This document shows positions 1-6,047 of a DNA stretch of 10,454 nucleotides, in pieces. The notes under the pieces were generated by a model. That model did no database searches and was not told the DNA's origin. It was given only the letters and a program-made list of their open reading frames with translations. Made by a program: the position numbers and the translations under genes. The first letter of the stretch is position 1. Each line of letters opens with the position of its first letter. The stretch spans positions 1-10,454 of the forward strand of contig JAHIVS010000649.1 in the NCBI GenBank assembly GCA_018816605.1, written 5' to 3'. This stretch comes from Pseudomonadota bacterium (lineage in GTDB: Bacteria > Desulfobacterota > Desulfobacteria > Desulfobacterales > Desulfobacteraceae).

Positions 1-916
1 CATCCTTGATCAGTTCCCGTTCCCGCAACCCCTGGCTCATGGCATTGAGTGTCTCGCCTGCAAACCCGATCTCATCATTGCTGAACACCCTTGCCTTTTG
101 CGAAAAATCCCCTTTTTTCACATGGCCCATGACCCGGATAATCTCGGCAATGGGTTGCTTCATCTGATGGGCCACAAGCCAGGACAGAAACACGGCCACA
201 GCCATGAACAAAATGCTTTCCCGGGTAATGGTTTCTTCCATACGGGTGACCAGCATGAGCAGGGGCATTTCATCCATCATCTGCATGAGTTTAAACTGAT
301 GCATGGTCAAATGAATAAAGGCCAGGGGTACCACGGACACGGAAAAGATCAGGATGGAAAACCGCACCCGTAAACTGATGGCCCCCGCACCCCGCACCCT
401 TGACAGATCCCCTTCCGGGAAAAACAAGGGAACCAGCTTCTCCTGGGATCGGTGTTCCACCCAGAAAAAGGCCAGGGTCATGGTAATCAGGCCGGTGGCA
501 ATACCGATCCCGGCAGCCGGAGACCCCACTGCCCAGAAAAGGATTGCTCCCAGACTCCAGACAACCATATCCAAAATCACGATCATATAGGGTTCATTGA
601 GAATCCTCTGGCGGGCCTTCTCCAGGTGAACCGGGTCCGGTGAAAGGCCATGGTGAAAACACTTCAAACTTTTTCGGATAGGCCATTCATACCAGATAAT
701 GATCACCGACATCACCACCATGCAAATGGCGCTGTAAAAAGTATCCAGCAAATAGACCGTTCGCAAAAAGGCTTCCGGTGCATCCCAGGCCCTGTGGTGA
801 AACAATATGCGGGTCAGGCGGTCCCCGATCAACATGGCCATCAGGTTTCCCAAAATCACGGCGTTGGCAATATGAAAATACTGAAATCTGGTTTTTATGC
901 GTCTATCTGGTTCCAT
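1..916 (-). CDS. Membrane-anchored HAMP-domain signalling protein, probable class III adenylate/guanylate cyclase (N-terminal part, truncated by window edge)
   Basis: Translating the reverse complement from the ATG at 916 gives 305 open codons running off the left edge, so the output domain is missing. Hydrophobic segments lie at about residues 15-31, 56-76, 110-130, 136-153, 186-204 and 234-250, suggesting six membrane helices. A HAMP linker follows (about 250-303), with the typical DEIG at 281-284 and a Q-P-I near its start. It ends in LRERELIKD, the sequence that in many membrane-bound class III nucleotide cyclases leads directly into the catalytic domain; that is why I favour a cyclase over a histidine kinase. 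The ATG at 916 has AAAGGAG just upstream; an in-frame ATG at 934 is possible but less well placed. The gene is transcribed away from the riboswitch operon. Every plus-strand open frame in this stretch is an antisense shadow. Membrane/HAMP architecture is seen; the cyclase output is inferred. Confidence 0.75.
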   Translation of the reverse strand, partial: MEPDRRIKTRFQYFHIANAVILGNLMAMLIGDRLTRILFHHRAWDAPEAFLRTVYLLDTFYSAICMVVMSVIIIWYEWPIRKSLKCFHHGLSPDPVHLEKARQRILNEPYMIVILDMVVWSLGAILFWAVGSPAAGIGIATGLITMTLAFFWVEHRSQEKLVPLFFPEGDLSRVRGAGAISLRVRFSILIFSVSVVPLAFIHLTMHQFKLMQMMDEMPLLMLVTRMEETITRESILFMAVAVFLSWLVAHQMKQPIAEIIRVMGHVKKGDFSQKARVFSNDEIGFAGETLNAMSQGLRERELIKD

Positions 917-984
917 GGGCTCCTTTGCATTCATCGGCTTTTGCTAGGACTATTAATCAGGATCATGGGTTTGTAAAGAAAATA

Positions 985-1014
985 TTGACATGCTGGATGA
1001 AAACCGTGTATTTA
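985..1014 (+). promoter_or_regulatory. Candidate sigma70-type promoter of the riboswitch-bzaF-cobT operon
   Basis: A perfect TTGACA (985-990) lies about 45 bases before the start of the riboswitch aptamer. The best -10 candidates are TATTTA at 1009-1014 (18-base spacer) or TTTATT at 1011-1016 (20-base spacer); both are imperfect. The position is right for transcription to begin just before the aptamer. No other good -35 box was seen in the gap between this operon and the divergent gene on the left. Confidence 0.45.
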
Positions 1015-1035
1015 TTCTTCCTGATATTTTGTTGT

Positions 1036-1182
1036 GAGTGTCTGGTCCACGGAACACGGTGAAACTCCGTGACGGTCCCGCCGCTGTAATCGGAAATATT
1101 TATTTTTTATTAGGGTCACTGTTCACACGGGAAGACAAAAAAATAAATTTAAGGCCGAAAGTCAGAAGACGAGCCAGGGATT
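1036..1182 (+). ncRNA. Cobalamin (AdoCbl-type) riboswitch aptamer
   Basis: The core of a B12 riboswitch is readable. A CACGG/CCGTG hairpin (1055-1059 with 1067-1071) carries the GGTGAAACTCC segment. It is followed by GGTCCCGCCGCTGTAATCGGA (starting near 1074), then GTCACTG (about 1114) and CGGGAAGAC (about 1128), and finally the B12 box AGTCAGAAGACGAGCC at 1160-1175. A closing helix can form between TCTGG (1041-1045) and CCAGG (1174-1178). The order and spacing match the Rfam cobalamin family. It sits in the leader of a ThiC-family gene followed by cobT, so it should turn the operon down when cobamide is plentiful. The exact ends are approximate. Confidence 0.93.
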
Positions 1183-1208
1183 CCTTAAAGCGTGTAAAAC
1201 TCGATGGT

Positions 1209-1255
1209 AAAGGGTTTTGTAAGATTTACTTTCTTGCAGAACCCTTTTGTGTTTT
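1209..1255 (+). terminator. Rho-independent terminator, expression platform of the cobalamin riboswitch
   Basis: A 15-bp stem forms between 1209-1223 and 1233-1247 with a 9-base loop (1224-1232); every position pairs if G-U is allowed. It is followed by TTTTGTGTTTT (1245-1255). It lies between the aptamer and the ribosome binding site of the first gene, where a transcription-attenuating platform is expected. GTAAAAC at 1194-1200 can pair with the left arm (GTTTTGT around 1214-1220), a possible antiterminator. Control by premature termination is therefore more likely than control of translation, though this is inferred from pairing only. Confidence 0.75.
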
Positions 1256-1282
1256 GCCGGGAAAAACCATAGCGAGGAAACT

Positions 1283-2587
1283 ATGACAACACAGCTGGAA
1301 TATGCCCGCCAGGGCATCATCACCCCAGAAATGAAAATCGTGGCAACGGCGGAAAACCTCTCCGAAGCCTTCATCCGGGACCATGTGGCCAAGGGGGAGA
1401 TCGTCATCCCCTGCAACCCCAACCGCAAAAACCAGCAGGTAACGGGCATCGGCACCGGGCTGCGGACCAAGGTCAATGCCTCCATCGGCACCTCATCGGA
1501 TATCTGTGACATTGACCTGGAAGTTCAAAAAGCAAGTGCGGCCCAGGAAGAGGGGGCAGATACCCTGATGGAGCTGTCCGCAGACGGAGACCTGGACCTG
1601 GTAAGAAGAACTGTGCTTGCCAACACCGATCTTCCCGTGGGCAATGTGCCCCTGTACCAGGCCTTCAAGGAGACCATCCGCAAATACAAGAACCCGGCCA
1701 AGCTGGACCCGGAATACCTGTTTGAGCTCATAGAGCGGCAGCTGGAGGACGGACTCAGCTTCATGGCCATCCACTGCGGCATCAATCTGTACACCATTGA
1801 ACGGTTAAGAAAACAGGGCTTTAGATACGGGGGGCTTGCCTCCAAGGGCGGCACTTACATGGTGGCCTGGATGGACATCAACCGGAAGGAAAACCCCTTG
1901 TACGAACAATTTGACAGGGTCTGCCGCCTGATGAAAAAATACGACGCCGTTCTCTCCCTTGGCAACGGCATCCGGGCCGGGGCCATCCATGACAGCCACG
2001 ACCGGGCCCAGATGGCGGAAATGATCATCAATTGCGAACTGGCAGAGATCGGCCGGGCCAGCGGATGCCAGATGATGGTGGAGGGCCCGGGCCACGTCCC
2101 CCTGGACGAAATCCAAGGCAATATCATGCTGGAAAAGCGCATGTCCGGCAATGCCCCCTATTATGTGCTGGGCCCCATCCCCTGCGACACAGGCGCCGGT
2201 TACGACCATATCACAGCAGCCATCGGCGCTGCCAGTTCTGCCCGGTTCGGGGCGGATCTAATCTGTTATATCACCCCTGCCGAACACCTGGCCCTGCCCG
2301 ATGTGAAAGATGTCCGGGAAGGGGTCCGGGCCACACGGCTTGCCGCCCGCATCGGAGACATTTCCAAATATCCCCACAGGCGGGAGAATGAGCGCCAGGC
2401 AGCCATGGCCAGGCGGGACATGCGGTGGGATGACCTTGAACGCTATTTGCTTTTTCCGGACATTGCACGGCAGATCCGGGAAAAAAAGGCGCCAAAACAA
2501 AAACAGACCTGTACCATGTGCGGAGATTTCTGTGCCATGAAAAAGGGCATGGAAATCTTTGACCAAGACATAACAGACAAGAGGTAA
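1283..2587 (+). CDS. bzaF: ThiC-family radical SAM enzyme, probable 5-hydroxybenzimidazole synthase (BzaF); thiamin ThiC is the alternative
   Basis: The 434-residue protein is a full-length member of the ThiC/BzaF family. Recognisable blocks are NASIGTSSD, the QAF segment, MVEGPGHVPLDEI, YYVLGPIPCDTGAGYDHI, LICYITPAEHL, and a C-terminal cluster motif CTMCGDFC (C410, C413, C417) for the [4Fe-4S] that cleaves S-adenosylmethionine. The spacing is CX2CX3C, not the CX2CX4C of long proteobacterial ThiC. ThiC converts aminoimidazole ribotide to HMP phosphate for thiamin; BzaF converts the same substrate to 5-hydroxybenzimidazole, the lower base of some anaerobic cobamides. I prefer BzaF because the leader carries a cobalamin (not TPP) riboswitch and cobT starts three bases after the stop. 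The start at 1283 has GAGGA in front; an upstream in-frame ATG at 1247 lies in the terminator hairpin. Family certain; the BzaF assignment rests on context. Confidence 0.85.
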   Translation: MTTQLEYARQGIITPEMKIVATAENLSEAFIRDHVAKGEIVIPCNPNRKNQQVTGIGTGLRTKVNASIGTSSDICDIDLEVQKASAAQEEGADTLMELSADGDLDLVRRTVLANTDLPVGNVPLYQAFKETIRKYKNPAKLDPEYLFELIERQLEDGLSFMAIHCGINLYTIERLRKQGFRYGGLASKGGTYMVAWMDINRKENPLYEQFDRVCRLMKKYDAVLSLGNGIRAGAIHDSHDRAQMAEMIINCELAEIGRASGCQMMVEGPGHVPLDEIQGNIMLEKRMSGNAPYYVLGPIPCDTGAGYDHITAAIGAASSARFGADLICYITPAEHLALPDVKDVREGVRATRLAARIGDISKYPHRRENERQAAMARRDMRWDDLERYLLFPDIARQIREKKAPKQKQTCTMCGDFCAMKKGMEIFDQDITDKR

Positions 2588-2590
2588 ACC

Positions 2591-3649
2591 ATGTCACTGC
2601 TTGAACATACCATATCCTCCATCAAGGAAACCCTGAACCAGGAGGCATTTAAGGCTGCCAAAGACCGGCTGCGCAACCAGGCGAAACCGGCCGGCAGTCT
2701 GGGCATCATGGAAGAGATCTCGGCCCGCCTGGCCGCCATCAAGGGAACCATTGACGTCCGCCTGACCAACAAACGCATTGTCACCTGCGCCGGAGACCAC
2801 GGGGTGACCCAGGAAGGCATCAGCCTTTTCCCGGCCGAAGTCACCCCCCAAATGGTCTTGAATTTTGCAGGCGGCGGCGCCTCGGTCAATGTGATCGGCA
2901 GGCATGCCGGGGCCATTGTAAAAGCGGCCGATCTGGGCGTCAACTACGATTTTGATCCCGCTTTGCCCATTTTCCATAAAAAGATCCGCTACGGCACAGC
3001 CAATTTTACCCGGGAACCGGCCATGACCCGACAAGAGGCCATCCGCTCCATTGAGGCGGGCATTGAAATCGTGGCAGAACTCATGGCAGAAGCTCCGGTG
3101 GACCTTCTGGGAACCGGCGACATGGGCATCGGTAACACCACCCCCTCGTCGGCCATTATTGCGGCCTTTTCAGGAATTCCCGTGGAAAAGCTCACCGGCC
3201 GGGGAACCGGTATTGACGATGCGGCCCTTGAAAACAAGATCCGCGTCATCCAGAGAGGCCTGGACCTCCACAGACCCGACCCCAAAGATCCCCTTGACAT
3301 CCTCTCCAAGGTGGGGGGCCTGGAAATAGGGGGGCTTGCCGGCCTGGTTCTGGGGGCTGCGGCCCATGGGCTCCCCGTGATCTGTGACGGCCTGATTTCG
3401 ACAGCCGGCGCCCTCATTGCCTGTGAACTGGCCCCCTCTGCCCGGCAATATCTCTTTGCCAGCCACAAATCCGTGGAGATCGGCCATAAATACATGCACG
3501 ACCGCCTGGGCCTGGACCCGCTCATCGACCTGAAATTCCGCTTGGGAGAAGGCACAGGGGCTGCTGTCTGCATGGAGCTGCTGGACCTGTCCACCCGGAT
3601 TCTGGCAGACATCAAAACCTTTGAAGAGGTTGGGGTGACCAACGTTTAG
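2591..3649 (+). CDS. cobT: Nicotinate-nucleotide--dimethylbenzimidazole phosphoribosyltransferase (CobT)
   Basis: This enzyme transfers ribose phosphate from nicotinate mononucleotide to a benzimidazole base, giving the alpha-ribotide that becomes the lower ligand of a cobamide; it acts in the cytoplasm. The 352 residues match the usual CobT length. Motifs seen are CAGDHGV (66-72), the GTGDMGIGNTTPSS block (174-187), EIGGLAGLVLGAAAHG (245-260), DGLISTAGAL, SHKSVEIGHK (291-300) and RLGEGTGA (317-324). E320 aligns with the catalytic Glu317 of the Salmonella enzyme. Position 177 is Asp, where I recall Glu174 in Salmonella. The start is supported by GAGG within the end of the upstream gene; its stop is separated from this ATG by three bases, so the two genes are almost certainly cotranscribed under the cobalamin riboswitch. 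The likely acceptor here is 5-hydroxybenzimidazole, an inference from the neighbour. Confidence 0.96.
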   Translation: MSLLEHTISSIKETLNQEAFKAAKDRLRNQAKPAGSLGIMEEISARLAAIKGTIDVRLTNKRIVTCAGDHGVTQEGISLFPAEVTPQMVLNFAGGGASVNVIGRHAGAIVKAADLGVNYDFDPALPIFHKKIRYGTANFTREPAMTRQEAIRSIEAGIEIVAELMAEAPVDLLGTGDMGIGNTTPSSAIIAAFSGIPVEKLTGRGTGIDDAALENKIRVIQRGLDLHRPDPKDPLDILSKVGGLEIGGLAGLVLGAAAHGLPVICDGLISTAGALIACELAPSARQYLFASHKSVEIGHKYMHDRLGLDPLIDLKFRLGEGTGAAVCMELLDLSTRILADIKTFEEVGVTNV

Positions 3650-3682
3650 ACGGATCCTTACATTACAGATACCTAGCAAAAC

Positions 3683-3752
3683 CCCTGGGATAAGCCGGGA
3701 CTTTGGTCCCGGTTACAGGGTATGAAGGAGACCCGGCCTTTAGCACTTATCC
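3683..3752 (+). other. Structured RNA element of unknown type downstream of cobT
   Basis: Several helices can form here. GGATAAG (3688-3694) pairs with CTTATCC (3746-3752) over 7 perfect bp. CCGGGAC (3695-3701) pairs with GTCCCGG (3706-3712) around a TTTG loop. GGGT (3718-3721) pairs with ACCC (3731-3734). Together they make a compact three-way junction. Alternatives exist: CCCTG (3683-3687) with CAGGG (3716-3720), and GCCGGG (3694-3699) with CCCGGC (3732-3737). It starts 34 bases after the cobT stop and has no T tract, so it is not a standard intrinsic terminator, although it could end or protect the cobT transcript. I do not match it to a known riboswitch class. Confidence 0.4.
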
Positions 3753-3924
3753 GTATCCATTCTCTATGAATACCCCATAAAGAATATCGGTACCAGCGGT
3801 TATAAGTAAACGCTGTCGAATTTTATCGCAGATCATAAAAATAGTGACTTAAGTCTCATGACAATACCATTCCCTTGTGATTGAATCTAATATCTGATTT
3901 TAAGATTTCAAAAGAGAGGGAGTG

Positions 3925-4860
3925 ATGACAACTTCCGTAAAGCGCATAAGCTCTAAACTTGGTGTAATTATTTTTTCCCCCCATGCAGCCCTTATTTGTG
4001 CTGTCTTATTCTGGTCCGGAAATTTTATCGTCGGACGAGCCCTGAAAAGAGAGATTCCTCCCATACACCTCAACTTCTGGAGATGGATGATAGCCCTGCT
4101 TGTCCTCCTGCCGTTACACTATGAACAGCTTTATCAATTTAGAACTGTCATCGCAAAAGAATGGAAAATTATTACGGCCCTGGGGCTGACCGGTATCGCA
4201 GCGTTTCATATTTGCGTCTATATTTCACTGAAAAGCACGACACCCATCAATGCTTTGATTATCCTGTCGACCTCTCCCATGGTGATCGTATTCGGGGCCT
4301 GGGCTTTTTTAAAAGAGCATATAGAAGTTTCCCAAATCATCGGGATATTGATCTCTCTTCTTGGAGCCGTTATTTTGATCTCCCACGGCCGCCCGTTTGA
4401 ATTGCTCAATTTTGAATTTAATAAAGGGGACATATGGATGTTACTGGCTGTACCGTTATGGGCCGCTTACTCCATATTATTGAAACGGCGGCCGCCAGGA
4501 TTGCCCCAGATTGCTTTGCTGACCAGCAGTGTTCTCGCCGGTGTCCTTTTAATGGTCCCCATATATTTTTGCAGCCTTTCCATGGGACAACAGCTTTCTT
4601 TAAATTATGTCAATGTCTTAAGTGTCTTGTATATCTCTTTTTTTGCTTCAGTTTTAGCCTTTCGCTTCTGGAATCGAGGTGTTGCCAGCATCGGCCCTGT
4701 CAAAGCCGGAATGTATCTGCATTTAATGCCGTTTTTTGGTGCGTTCCTATCCTTTTGGTTTCTGGGTGAAGGTCTGACCCGATTCCATATCATCGGCGGT
4801 GTCTTTGTGTTTGCCGGCATAGCGTTCACAAATCCGGCCGGTCCCCGCCGCTGTGTTTGA
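3925..4860 (+). CDS. EamA/DMT-superfamily transporter (RhaT-like permease)
   Basis: A 311-residue inner-membrane protein with about ten hydrophobic helices arranged as two EamA repeats (about 21-153 and 168-303). Typical family features are the first helix with LFWSGNFIVGRAL (28-40), NFWRWMIALLVLLP (50-63), the end of repeat one near GAVILISHG, and in repeat two the GPVKAGMYLHLMPFFGAF and FLGEGLTRFHIIGG stretches. DMT proteins export or import small metabolites such as amino acids; the substrate cannot be read from the sequence. I chose the ATG at 3925, preceded by AGAGAGGG (3913-3920); a GTG directly before it (3922) is too close to that site. The gene is isolated, about 275 bases after cobT, and more AT-rich than the genes to its left, which may point to a separate origin. 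A CCCGGCC-rich tail (GPRRCV) ends the protein. Confidence 0.9.
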   Translation: MTTSVKRISSKLGVIIFSPHAALICAVLFWSGNFIVGRALKREIPPIHLNFWRWMIALLVLLPLHYEQLYQFRTVIAKEWKIITALGLTGIAAFHICVYISLKSTTPINALIILSTSPMVIVFGAWAFLKEHIEVSQIIGILISLLGAVILISHGRPFELLNFEFNKGDIWMLLAVPLWAAYSILLKRRPPGLPQIALLTSSVLAGVLLMVPIYFCSLSMGQQLSLNYVNVLSVLYISFFASVLAFRFWNRGVASIGPVKAGMYLHLMPFFGAFLSFWFLGEGLTRFHIIGGVFVFAGIAFTNPAGPRRCV

Positions 4861-5066
4861 GTCCCAGCACTTAAAAATTTGAGGTGGTGCAACAGGGACT
4901 GAAAGATAATTTGAGGGCTTATTGCCCAGTTCATTATGGATTTGATATGTTTATTGACAGGGGAAACTGCTGCTGATATAGACTGAATCCATCAACTATC
5001 TGAACCTTGGGATATTAAAAAGGGTTCAATGGATAAGATCCGATTTCTGATGATAGAGGAAATGGT
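4861..5066. other. Intergenic region with weak hairpins only
   Basis: No gene was recognised. GTCCC (4861-4865) can pair with GGGAC (4895-4899), with GCAC/GTGC inside, directly after the transporter stop. A small GGGC-TTATT-GCCC hairpin lies at 4915-4927. Neither has a following T run, so at most they mark transcript processing or a weak terminator. A 13-codon frame from 5029 ends at 5070 and shows no family resemblance. Confidence 0.4.
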
Positions 5067-5399
5067 TTGATCAAGCAGAAAATTCGATTCTGTCAAGCCC
5101 CGGATTCCAGCCTTGAGCAGATTCAATTTCTCAATGATCTGCACAAAAAATCAACCAATTCCGAAAATGCTGTAAGGATTGTGAACTGTTTTGACAGGAC
5201 AGATGTGTCGGAATCCGCTGGCCGGGTGACAACCCCCGCTTTGATCCTGCACGCAAAAAATGAGACAGAAACGAACGAGACGCTTTTAAAGTTATCCCTT
5301 CTGACCAGACGCGAAAAAGAAGTGCTGGAACTGATGGCCCAGGGATTTAAAAACAGTCAGATAGCCGGTTTGATAAAATTATCGCGGGGTAAAAAATGA
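5067..5399 (+). pseudogene. Internally deleted remnant of an alpha/beta-hydrolase fold-LuxR HTH regulator
   Basis: The 110-residue frame starts at TTG 5067 (GAGG at 5056-5059 in front). It reads like fragments of one larger regulator joined in frame. Residues 1-13 (IRFCQAPD) resemble the N-terminus of hydrolase-LuxR proteins. Residues 16-66 (EQIQFLNDLHKKSTNSENAV, then DV and RVTTPALILHAKNE) resemble a late part of the hydrolase domain. Residues 78-106 (LLTRREKEVLELMAQGFKNS and following) are the start of a LuxR/NarL helix-turn-helix. The hydrolase core, the segment after LHAKNE and the end of the HTH (recognition-helix end and dimer helix) are missing; full-length relatives are several hundred residues. 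The last bases overlap the next ATG (ATGA, 5396-5399), so translation may still couple to that gene. Family match is from memory of consensus patterns; whether the short protein retains a role is unknown. Confidence 0.7.
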
Positions 5400-5998
5400 C
5401 AGACAACTATGCAAAAATTGTTCAGGACAATCTGAATAGGTTATATGCCAACCTGCCCAAAGACCTGGCGAAAAACCTTCCCGGAGAGCAGAAGAAAGCA
5501 TCCTTTGTTTTTGATGCCTTTGGCGAGACCTGCCGGATTGGACCCGGGGGCATTGCCCTTGGTGACCGGGAACGCTCTTCTGTTTTTGGTATTTTAATAT
5601 CCCTTTATGCCTTGAATGCCTGCCCGGATGCCTGTGTTCTGGAGCCTTTAAAAGCCTTTAAGGAATTTCCGGACAGCATGCCCTATGCAGGCGCCTTTGC
5701 CACCCATACGGAACAATTGCTTGTTCCCCATGTGAAAAAAATCAAAACCGCCGTCCAGACCATCATTGAACGGCTGAACGGGAAAACAGCACCCCCGGGA
5801 ACCGGGGGAGATTTTTCCTTTATCGTTTATCCCTTGCCAAAAATCGCGCTTTGCTATATTTTTTATGAAGCAGATGATGAATTTCCCGCTTCCGTTACCT
5901 GTCTGTACGCCAATAACGCCTGGCGATTCCTGCCCATAGACGGCCTTGCAGATGTCGGGGAATACACTTCCAGAAAGATCTTGGAACTGATACCGTGA
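5396..5998 (+). CDS. DUF3786-family protein of unknown function
   Basis: A 200-residue soluble protein without signal peptide or membrane segment. It resembles DUF3786 proteins common in sulfate-reducing and related anaerobes: an early beta segment FVFDAFGETCRIGPGGI (37-53), the helix VFGILISLYALNA (63-75), and a C-terminal stretch PLPKIALCYIFYEADDEFPA (146-165) followed by VTCLYANNAWRFLPIDGLADVG, matching the family pattern of a proline-rich strand, an acidic D-D/E-F-P turn and a late leucine-proline segment. Cysteines at 46, 76, 80, 153 and 169 are not arranged as a clear cluster motif. The start is the ATG at 5396 with GGGG seven bases upstream, overlapping the stop of the regulator remnant. 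The next gene, sodN, begins 49 bases downstream on the same strand, so a shared transcript is plausible. No function is established for the family to my knowledge. Confidence 0.8.
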   Translation: MTDNYAKIVQDNLNRLYANLPKDLAKNLPGEQKKASFVFDAFGETCRIGPGGIALGDRERSSVFGILISLYALNACPDACVLEPLKAFKEFPDSMPYAGAFATHTEQLLVPHVKKIKTAVQTIIERLNGKTAPPGTGGDFSFIVYPLPKIALCYIFYEADDEFPASVTCLYANNAWRFLPIDGLADVGEYTSRKILELIP

Positions 5999-6047
5999 TC
6001 CATTTGAGCCCCCAATTTTAACCACCTTAAACCAGGGAGAACCCATT

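Noticed and set aside
98..373. Histidine- and glycine-rich open frame on the plus strand, resembling a metal-binding peptide
   Set aside because: It is the antisense shadow of the continuous membrane/HAMP reading frame on the minus strand; the same holds for the other plus-strand frames between 354 and 976.
1283..2587. Naming the ThiC-family protein as thiamin biosynthesis ThiC
   Set aside because: Sequence alone allows it, but the leader is a cobalamin riboswitch and not a TPP riboswitch, and cobT follows directly. Kept as the alternative.
3696..3711. CGGGACTTTGGTCCCG palindrome as a DosR/NarL-type operator
   Set aside because: It resembles the mycobacterial DosR box, but it lies over 200 bases from the next gene start, just after a gene end, and is better explained as an RNA hairpin within a larger set of helices.
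5067..5399. A complete small LuxR-type regulator
   Set aside because: The HTH stops before the end of the recognition helix, and the N-terminal half consists of discontinuous hydrolase-domain pieces, so it cannot be a standard regulator.
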